Assembly (NCBI GenBank): GCA_026414955.1
Contig: JAOAIA010000025.1
Span: forward strand, 1 to 19,249
Length of the DNA stretch: 19,249 nucleotides
Reading direction: 5' to 3'
Origin: Candidatus Bipolaricaulota bacterium
GTDB lineage: Bacteria; Bipolaricaulota; Bipolaricaulia; RBG-16-55-9; DRXL01
Positions 14,387-19,249 of the stretch are shown here, piece by piece. The notes below the pieces were generated by a model. That model saw only the letters and a list, made by a program, of their open reading frames with translations. It had not been told where the DNA came from and ran no database searches. Numbering within the stretch: position 1 is the stretch's first letter; the number at the start of each line of letters is the position of its first letter. The position numbers were made by a program, and so were the translations under genes.

Positions 14387-14401
14387 TGAAAATAGATTTC
14401 A
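14387..14401. promoter_or_regulatory. Fur-type 7-1-7 operator candidate upstream of znuA
   Basis: TGAAAATAGATTTCA is a 15-base imperfect palindrome with 7-1-7 layout; the outer five positions of each arm pair exactly. It lies in the 62-base gap between the Fur-family gene and znuA, 28 bases before the znuA ATG and beside the ribosome-binding site. The layout and AT-rich TGAAAAT arm resemble known Fur-family boxes. A repressor site is inferred. Confidence 0.5.
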
Positions 14402-14420
14402 TTTGTGAGGCTCAAAAATG

Positions 14421-14849
14421 TTACCGGCATTCAGGGCATCGTCCGACCACCTCCAGGTGATGAGCTTCGATAGCAAATCCCGTGCGCGTCTGCAACCTGT
14501 GGAGCACGCTATCGAGAGCACAGTCGGGGAACTCCTCCACACGCCCACAGGTGCGGCAGACCAACTGATGGTGATGCCCTCTATTCAAGCGCACGGCAGC
14601 GAAGCTGTGACAGCCTGCCTCCACATGGACGCGCTGCACCATCCCCAGACGTTCCAAGAGTGTCAACGTGCGATAGATCGTGACCAACCCGATCCTTCTG
14701 TGGCGCCGCCGCGCCCGACGATAGAGTTCCTCCGGCGTGAGGTGCACCGCCCCTGACGCCAACGTCTCCAGCACGACGCGCCGCGGCTTGGTCACTCTAT
14801 AGCCCTCTTGCTTGAGCTGATCTTCCCAAACCCGCGCAAGGGTGTTCAT
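14421..14849 (-). CDS. Fur-family metal-responsive repressor (probably Zur)
   Basis: DNA-binding repressor that senses a metal ion. 142 residues, normal for the family. N-terminal winged helix (about 8-75: YRVTKPRRVVLETL, TPEELYRRAR, IGLVTIYRTLTLLERLGMVQRV). A C-terminal dimerisation part holds RGHHHQLVC (His92-94), the structural zinc motif CRTC (98, 101) and CPEC (138, 141). The gene is the first of a cluster with znuA, znuC and znuB, so zinc (or manganese) sensing is the most likely role; Fur and PerR cannot be excluded from sequence alone. The ATG has no Shine-Dalgarno; a promoter TTGACA-N18-TATAAC lies upstream on this strand. Confidence 0.88.
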   Translation of the reverse strand: MNTLARVWEDQLKQEGYRVTKPRRVVLETLASGAVHLTPEELYRRARRRHRRIGLVTIYRTLTLLERLGMVQRVHVEAGCHSFAAVRLNRGHHHQLVCRTCGRVEEFPDCALDSVLHRLQTRTGFAIEAHHLEVVGRCPECR

Positions 14850-14865
14850 AATCTTTACAGTTATT

Positions 14866-14927
14866 GTTATACCCAGCCCTTCTTGGCCCTGTCAAGTCTT
14901 GACACCTATATAGTTATATATTATAAT
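14866..14927. promoter_or_regulatory. Divergent promoters of the Fur-family and PhoU genes sharing a palindrome
   Basis: Plus strand: TTGACA (14899-14904), 17 bases, TATAAT (14922-14927), a perfect consensus promoter for the PhoU gene. Minus strand: TTGACA (14895-14890), 18 bases, TATAAC (14871-14866), for the Fur-family gene. The two -35 boxes form TGTCAAGTCTTGACA (14890-14904), a perfect 15-base palindrome with one central base. Polymerases could not occupy both at once. Further AT-rich dyads, TATATA-GT-TATATA (14907-14920) and TTATA-N3-TATAA (14914-14926), lie in the plus-strand spacer and -10 region. Confidence 0.8.
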
Positions 14928-14957
14928 GCGCATCAATCACGATAGACAGGAGGGACT

Positions 14958-15947
14958 ATGGAGACACGGAGAGTCCAGATCACGGGCGGGGCAACGTTCA
15001 TGATCACGCTGCCCAAGGAATGGGCACAAGCGCAGAAGCTGCACGCCGGCGCCGAGGTCGAACTCCATCCCCACGCCCCTGATCTTCTGATTGTGCGTCC
15101 GCATCGCGACTCCCAGCCCACGCGCGGGGTCTTGCCCCTCAACTCGAAACGCGGCGACGCGCTCATGCGCGCGTTCATCTCCCTCTACGTCGCTGGATTC
15201 GACATCATCGAGGTCAAGGGCGAGCGCATCACCCCGGAACAGCGCCAGACCATCCGCAAGATCACCCAAGCCCTCATCGGCCCGGAGATCATGGAAGAGT
15301 CACGAGACTCTATCGTCATTCACAACCTGCTCAATCTCTCGGAGCTGTCGGCGCCCAAGACGCTGGACCGCATCTTCTTGATGGTGCACGACATGTTCGG
15401 CGACGCTGTGCGTGCCGTGGCCGAGCATGATGCCGAGCTGGCCCACGATATCGTGGCTCGCGACGAGGACGTCGACCGGCTCTATCTGATGCTCTACAGG
15501 CAATTTCGCATCGTGCTCTGCGATCTCTTAGCAGAAGAAGCCGTGGGAGTCAGCCGCGTCCAGCTCTTCGACACCCACACGGTGGCCCGCCAACTGGAGC
15601 GCGTCGCCGATCATGCGGTAAAAATTGCCCAGGTGACGACGGCGCTGGAGGCCAAGCCCCCGCCGAAGATCGCCGAGGCTCTGCGCAGAGGCGGCGATCA
15701 CGTGGCCACGCTCCTGCGCGAGGCTGTCCAGGCGTTCCGTACGACCAACCCCGATCTCGCCAATCAAGTCATTGACACGGCCTTAGGGTTAGAAGATCGC
15801 TTGATGAAGGCGGTCAAGCTCCTGTGGGATCTCGACCCTCATGGAGCCCAGCTCATCGGGATTGCCTGTGACAGCGTCCGGCGCGTGCGAGACTATTCGA
15901 TCAACATCGCCGAGACGTCTCTGAACGCGGCAGCTCCCACGCCCTAG
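14958..15947 (+). CDS. AbrB-domain PhoU-like phosphate uptake regulator
   Basis: 329 residues. N-terminal SpoVT/AbrB-type DNA-binding domain (about 1-48: RRVQITGGATFMITLPKEWAQAQKLHAGAEVEL), then two PhoU-type helical repeats (about 110-200 and 215-320; e.g. MVHDMFGDAVRAVAEHDAELAHDIVARDEDVDRLYLM, and QLERVADHAVKIAQV with the metal-binding E-x2-D pattern). This AbrB-PhoU layout is best known from archaea; classical bacterial PhoU lacks the DNA-binding part. It may bind DNA directly and control phosphate or other uptake. No pst transporter genes lie beside it. Consensus promoter at 14899-14927 and AGGAGG (14948-14953) five bases before the ATG suggest strong expression. It shares CTAG with the stop of the opposing gene. 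Confidence 0.88.
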   Translation: METRRVQITGGATFMITLPKEWAQAQKLHAGAEVELHPHAPDLLIVRPHRDSQPTRGVLPLNSKRGDALMRAFISLYVAGFDIIEVKGERITPEQRQTIRKITQALIGPEIMEESRDSIVIHNLLNLSELSAPKTLDRIFLMVHDMFGDAVRAVAEHDAELAHDIVARDEDVDRLYLMLYRQFRIVLCDLLAEEAVGVSRVQLFDTHTVARQLERVADHAVKIAQVTTALEAKPPPKIAEALRRGGDHVATLLREAVQAFRTTNPDLANQVIDTALGLEDRLMKAVKLLWDLDPHGAQLIGIACDSVRRVRDYSINIAETSLNAAAPTP

Positions 15948-16993
15948 GGACAGAAGCCGAAGCACTCCCAGCTTGCCTGAACGCTGAAGTCCGGAAGCCC
16001 CTCGGCGGTCAGCGGCACGAGTGCGCGCTCGATCTTCGGGGTCGGTGCCTCCGTCCCTACCCGATAGATATAGACCTTCTGACGATCTTCCGTCTGGAAG
16101 AGCTCGGTGACGAGCTTGAATTTCTCTAGGAGCAGCGTCTTCGCCCGTTGGGCACGGGAGAGGGCCTCTTGGATATATCGCTGCGTATCGGCAATGTATG
16201 CTGAGTACGTGACCGCAAAGTCTTCGTACTGATTGGTCATGGCGTAGAGCGAGCGATCAATGGGGTCTGGAGCGAAGTGATCCGGATCGCGCCCTGATTG
16301 TTTGAAAAGCTGTTCCCACTGGCTCTCTTGTTGGGCGGAGAGCACGGTGAAATGCACGGTATGGCCGATCTCATGGTAGATCACCAAGACGAAGGTGCGC
16401 CCTGCGCGCAGCCCCGGCAGCCGCAGGGCAGTACACGGGGCAGCGCAATAGCCATAGAGAAACGCACTCGGAGCTTCGGCGCGGATCTCGCGCAGCCGCC
16501 GAATGTGCTTGGCCGGCAGTGACCGCAGGACGCTGTAGAGCTGATAGCAGTGAATGTCATCGAGCTCGGTGCCCGCTTCATACCCGATGCGCACCCGAAA
16601 TTCGCTCGTGATCTCTTTACAGTAGACGCGGGGGAAGGTGAGCTGCCAGCGCCCGGTCAGCGATTGTGCGCTTCTGTTAGAGACGATCAGCACGAACGTC
16701 TTCCCGACGTCGGCTTCACCGACGGTGGCCGTGAGCGTATGTGGGGACGGCCCGATCTTCTCCGCGATAGGCTGAGCTTGCCCCTTGCGCTGGATGCGGC
16801 TGAGCACTTCCGCCGCGCCTGGCTGGAGGCTGAGACGCAGCTGGATCTCGCCGGTCGTGCTCGGGGTGAACTCATAATCTATCGTCGCTCCGGGAGCTAA
16901 GAACATCTCCTCAAAGAACGCGGTGATCGTCGCCTGGGCGGGCAGGAGCACTAAGACTACGAACAGCCCTACTACACAGAGAATTTTGCGCAT
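15944..16993 (-). CDS. Secreted putative zinc metalloprotease (HExxH)
   Basis: 349 residues with an N-terminal signal peptide (about 1-22). Residues about 23-125 look beta-rich (PGATIDYEFTPSTTGEIQLRL...GKTFVLIVSNRS), perhaps a sandwich domain. The catalytic part has VIYHEIGHTVHF (His207, Glu208, His211) and, 46 residues after His211, NQYEDFAVTYSAYI with Glu257 as a plausible third zinc ligand, the gluzincin pattern also seen in lethal-factor-like and related peptidases. Several cysteine pairs (125, 149, 183, 187, 344, 348) may form disulfides. I do not recognise the exact family and the substrate is unknown. Good ribosome-binding site AGGAGG six bases before the ATG. The tail meets the PhoU gene tail to tail. 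Confidence 0.75.
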   Translation of the reverse strand: MRKILCVVGLFVVLVLLPAQATITAFFEEMFLAPGATIDYEFTPSTTGEIQLRLSLQPGAAEVLSRIQRKGQAQPIAEKIGPSPHTLTATVGEADVGKTFVLIVSNRSAQSLTGRWQLTFPRVYCKEITSEFRVRIGYEAGTELDDIHCYQLYSVLRSLPAKHIRRLREIRAEAPSAFLYGYCAAPCTALRLPGLRAGRTFVLVIYHEIGHTVHFTVLSAQQESQWEQLFKQSGRDPDHFAPDPIDRSLYAMTNQYEDFAVTYSAYIADTQRYIQEALSRAQRAKTLLLEKFKLVTELFQTEDRQKVYIYRVGTEAPTPKIERALVPLTAEGLPDFSVQASWECFGFCP

Positions 16994-16999
16994 ATCAAA

Positions 17000-17024
17000 C
17001 CTCCTGTGTGGGGGCAGTATAGCA
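17000..17024 (-). promoter_or_regulatory. Promoter and ribosome-binding site of the metalloprotease gene
   Basis: Extended -10 TGCTATACT (17024-17016 on the minus strand) and AGGAGG (17005-17000), six bases from the ATG. It lies in the 42-base gap after the glutaredoxin-like gene, so the protease can be transcribed on its own. A partial -35 (TTGCAC) sits 17 bases upstream. Confidence 0.6.
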
Positions 17025-17035
17025 GAGGAGACGAC

Positions 17036-17272
17036 TTAGTGCAAGAGCGCGCGCCGCACTCTCGCTCCGTCTATGCGATGGCGACACAGCTCGACCCCCT
17101 CACACAGTACGACGGGAATGTCATACTGATACTGCGCCAAGAGCTGTGGGTCTTGGGTGATGTCGCAGAGCAGCAGCTCGAAGGCGATCTCGCGCTGGAG
17201 CGCGCGCAGCTCGCGCTCGGCCTGAGCACAGAGCAGACAGCCGGGCTTCGTGTACAGCGTCACGGTCTTCAT
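17036..17272 (-). CDS. Glutaredoxin-like (DUF836-type) thioredoxin-fold protein
   Basis: 78 residues, a minimal thioredoxin fold. N-terminal beta strand and redox motif TLYTKPGCLLCAQAERELRAL with Cys12 and Cys15 (CLLC), then LLLCDITQDPQLLAQYQYDIPVVLCEG, where the cis-proline in DIPVV is the substrate-contact site of the fold. C-x-x-C with the cis-proline indicates a likely active disulfide or electron-transfer role in the cytoplasm; partner unknown. It starts six bases after the stop of the metallo-beta-lactamase-fold gene with no ribosome-binding site of its own, so it is probably co-translated with it. Confidence 0.85.
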   Translation of the reverse strand: MKTVTLYTKPGCLLCAQAERELRALQREIAFELLLCDITQDPQLLAQYQYDIPVVLCEGVELCRHRIDGARVRRALLH

Positions 17273-17278
17273 AGTATT

Positions 17279-18232
17279 TTAGACTATTTGGAAGCGATGC
17301 GGCTCGGCTTGGCGGACGCGCCCCGCACGCTCCAGCTCTTCTAAATGGGCGTAGACCTCCCCTGCACCAAGCAGCACGTGATACTCGCGCATCTTCCCAA
17401 AGAGCGTGAGCGCGATCTCAAACGCCGTGTGGGCTTGCCCGTCATGTAAGAGCGTGAGAATGCGTTCCGTGCGCTCGTGATGATGCTGAAAGATCTTCTC
17501 AATGCGTGGGCGGGGGTTTTTCCAGGGGCGGCCATGCCCAGGGTAGATTTCAAGGCTCTCGACGTTAGGCAACGCAAGAATCTTGTGGAGTGAGTGGAGA
17601 AATTTCCCCAAGTGCCCTGCGGACGTGACGTCGGTCGCGCCCACGTTGGACGTGTACGTCGGCAAGAGATGGTCTCCGGTGAAGAGTGTTTCGCCGAGCA
17701 GAAAGCACGCGGAGCCTTGGGTGTGGCCGGGGGTGTGCACAACGCGAAATTCCAACTCCCCGAAGCGCAGCGTCTGGCCGTCGGCGAGCTTGTGCGCTGT
17801 GGGGACGGAGCGGCCCAGCCCCGCAAAGCGCGCGCGAAAGTGCGCCATCTGCGTTATAATCTCATGGGGGATGCCCCAGCGATGCATCGCCTCCAGATAG
17901 AGCCGCGAGACATGCTCGTAGCGTTCCTCAAAAAGGGTCACGTCGGCCCAGTCGTCGCTGTGGACATAGACGGCAGCGCCGGACTCGTCTTGAATAGAGC
18001 GGGCCAGCCCGCAGTGATCTATATGCTTATGTGTCAGCAAGACGACAGAGATATCTTGCACTGAACAGTGACACGCGCTCAGCCCAGCGCGCAAGAGTGC
18101 GAGAGACTCTTCGGTGCCGATGCCGGTGTCAATGAGCACCGTGGGGCTATGCGGGTTTTGAATCACAAAGACGTTTGACGGGCTTTCAAAGTAGGGATTA
18201 GGGATGGCAATTTGATGCACGAAGACGCTCAT
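17279..18232 (-). CDS. Metallo-beta-lactamase-fold hydrolase with C-terminal winged helix
   Basis: 317 residues, cytoplasmic. Metal-binding motif THKHIDH (His68, His70, Asp72, His73), then HTPGHTQGS, GDHLLP and YPGHG complete the two-metal site, so it is probably an active hydrolase. The last 90 residues (IFQHHHERTERILTLL, AFEIALTLFG, AGEVYAHLEELERAGRVRQ) read as a small winged-helix end, as in LACTB2-like members. The family includes nucleases, thioesterases and glyoxalases; the substrate cannot be told from sequence. A glutaredoxin-like gene follows at six bases, hinting at a thiol-linked role. The start has no ribosome-binding site; TAAGAT lies nine bases upstream. Confidence 0.85.
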   Translation of the reverse strand: MSVFVHQIAIPNPYFESPSNVFVIQNPHSPTVLIDTGIGTEESLALLRAGLSACHCSVQDISVVLLTHKHIDHCGLARSIQDESGAAVYVHSDDWADVTLFEERYEHVSRLYLEAMHRWGIPHEIITQMAHFRARFAGLGRSVPTAHKLADGQTLRFGELEFRVVHTPGHTQGSACFLLGETLFTGDHLLPTYTSNVGATDVTSAGHLGKFLHSLHKILALPNVESLEIYPGHGRPWKNPRPRIEKIFQHHHERTERILTLLHDGQAHTAFEIALTLFGKMREYHVLLGAGEVYAHLEELERAGRVRQAEPHRFQIV

Positions 18233-18247
18233 GGTGCGCCTATCTTA
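18233..18247 (-). promoter_or_regulatory. Possible -10 box before the metallo-beta-lactamase-fold gene
   Basis: TAAGAT (18247-18242 on the minus strand) ends nine bases before the ATG. No -35 box or Shine-Dalgarno. It would give a leader of only two or three bases. Confidence 0.35.
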
Positions 18248-18270
18248 GCGAACAAGTCTGAACCGTGCAA

Positions 18271-19249
18271 TCAGCGAATCTCGATGCTCCCGTTGGTGGT
18301 GCTGGCGGTGATCGTGATCTTCGTTGGAGCCGTCTGGAAATTGCTTGTCTCGCCCTCGATAGAGCGGCGCTCTTGCTGGCGATAGACAAAATTGGGAACC
18401 TGAACTCTGACCCGGCTGGTCACACTTTGGGCCCAGATCACATACCCGATCTGGGAGTCATCGGGCACATCAAGCTCGATATCGCCGTTGAAGGTGCTCA
18501 GCTCATAGCTGCCCGTCACGGCCCGGAGGACAAGAGCGATCTCACCGTTGGTCGTCGAGAGAGAAGCTTCGGTAACAGCGATCTGGCCGGCGATCTCCCC
18601 GTTCAGGGTGTGGGCCGTCAGGCGCTGCGCCGTGAGCGTGCTCAATCGGATATTGCCGTTCATGGTGCTCATGTCCGCAGAAGCAGCGTTGATCTCCTGG
18701 ACGTTGACCGCGCCGTTGAGCGAGCTGAGTTTTAATGCGTAGACGCGCCCCCATGGCAGCAGAAGCTGCACATCGGTCTCGAGAGAGCTGATCGGGCCGA
18801 ACGAGACGCGCGGCGCGTGGAAGCTGACCTCCGTTGCGGAGATGTGAGGTTGAAGCGTCACACTATCAATAAGCCGTTTGGCTTCTAGAGGGTCCCAGGC
18901 GCGAGCGCGGGCCGTGATCGTGATCTTGAACGACTCGTGCTCCCACGTCCGCACGGTCGCGCTGCCGTTTTGCAAATCGAGCGTGACCGTGAGTGTCTCT
19001 GCTGCGGGATCGAACGCGCCATCAAACGAAACAGTCTTCTCAGCGCGCACGGGGCTGAGCACGTTCACCCACGTGGACACTTCTGATTTGGAAACGATCA
19101 ACCCCAAGACCGTCGCGCCGACGACGAGCGCTGCCAAGTGAATAAGCTCATCGAAGAGCGCCGAACGCGACCAGAGCGCGAGCACAAAACAGATCAAGAG
19201 CGCAACCCCACCAGTGATGACCAAGTCCGCTCGCTCGATGGGGGTGAAG
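18271..19249 (-). CDS. Membrane-anchored DUF4097-type beta-strand repeat protein (open at right edge)
   Basis: At least 325 residues; the frame stays open to the window edge. A TTG at 19222-19224 could be a start, but the in-frame residues before it (FTPIERAD) are smooth coding sequence, so the gene probably begins outside. Two hydrophobic spans near the N-terminus (VITGGVALLICFVLALWS; LIHLAALVVGATVLGLIV) anchor it. The rest is a beta-strand repeat rich in turns of the form (L/M/T)NG: SSLNGAV, STMNGNI, HTLNGEI, STTNGEI, STFNGDI and, at the end, STTNGSIEI. This is the DUF4097 pattern, thought to form a beta solenoid. Function is not established; in several bacteria such proteins lie near envelope-stress genes. 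Confidence 0.8.
   Translation of the reverse strand, partial: FTPIERADLVITGGVALLICFVLALWSRSALFDELIHLAALVVGATVLGLIVSKSEVSTWVNVLSPVRAEKTVSFDGAFDPAAETLTVTLDLQNGSATVRTWEHESFKITITARARAWDPLEAKRLIDSVTLQPHISATEVSFHAPRVSFGPISSLETDVQLLLPWGRVYALKLSSLNGAVNVQEINAASADMSTMNGNIRLSTLTAQRLTAHTLNGEIAGQIAVTEASLSTTNGEIALVLRAVTGSYELSTFNGDIELDVPDDSQIGYVIWAQSVTSRVRVQVPNFVYRQQERRSIEGETSNFQTAPTKITITASTTNGSIEIR

Noticed and set aside
14418..14756. Plus-strand open frame opposite the Fur-family gene
   Set aside because: It is fully antisense to a clear Fur-family protein with intact zinc motifs and has no family resemblance.
18265..18735. Plus-strand open frame opposite the DUF4097 gene
   Set aside because: The minus-strand frame shows the regular NG-turn repeat of DUF4097; the antisense frame has no such structure.
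1..19249. tRNA, rRNA, riboswitch, integrase, transposase or defence genes
   Set aside because: I scanned for typical motifs and cloverleaf-like stretches by eye and saw none; the gaps between genes are short, the longest being about 116 bases.

Overview
The window (about 19.2 kb, GC-rich, tightly packed, 21 protein genes, no RNA genes seen) looks like ordinary chromosome from an anaerobic, probably thermophilic, autotrophic or acetogenic bacterium. The strongest lead is an HdrCBA-MvhD-MetV gene chain of the kind known from Moorella thermoacetica, plus folD, both belonging to the methyl branch of the Wood-Ljungdahl pathway. Gene style and content (archaeal-style AbrB-PhoU regulator, DUF2299-like protein, DUF4384/PEGA surface protein) would suit a Bipolaricaulota/Acetothermia-like lineage. 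That placement is inference and was not tested by any search.

Region 1 (1-7987, all minus strand; transcription runs right to left): folD, a DUF3311 small membrane protein, a sodium:solute symporter, then hdrC, hdrB, hdrA, mvhD and metV (cut by the left edge). The last five genes are joined by four successive 4-base ATGA stop/start overlaps, which implies one co-translated complex. FolD makes methylene-tetrahydrofolate. MetV (with a MetF expected outside the window) reduces it. HdrABC-MvhD supplies a flavin-based electron-bifurcating or electron-confurcating module. Three of these genes (hdrC, hdrB, mvhD) end in an in-frame copy of the same GC-rich palindromic repeat.

Region 2 (8095-11835, plus strand): a secreted DUF4384-PEGA-PEGA protein with a barrel-like C-terminus, the DNA polymerase III delta subunit (holA), a DUF2299-like protein and an N-acetylmuramoyl-L-alanine amidase.

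Region 3 (11812-14849, minus strand): a metal-uptake operon in the order Fur-family regulator, ZnuA-like binding protein, ATPase, permease. It has a Fur-type 7-1-7 box in front of znuA and a 72-base inverted-repeat element between the ATPase and permease genes.

Region 4 (14850-15947): a back-to-back promoter region in which both -35 boxes are the two arms of one perfect 15-base palindrome, then an AbrB-PhoU protein on the plus strand.

Region 5 (15944-19249, minus strand): a DUF4097 membrane-anchored protein (open at the right edge), a metallo-beta-lactamase-fold hydrolase, a glutaredoxin-like protein and a secreted HExxH putative metalloprotease. The last meets the PhoU gene tail to tail, with both stop codons sharing one CTAG.

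A recurring signal is a TATAAT-like box exactly seven bases before the start codon of several genes, which predicts leaderless mRNAs. There is no stretch over 300 bases without a gene. I did not find a clearly new defence or mobile system. The most unusual features are the in-frame palindromic repeats in the Hdr genes, the double-length HdrA, the palindrome-coupled divergent promoters and the leaderless pattern.
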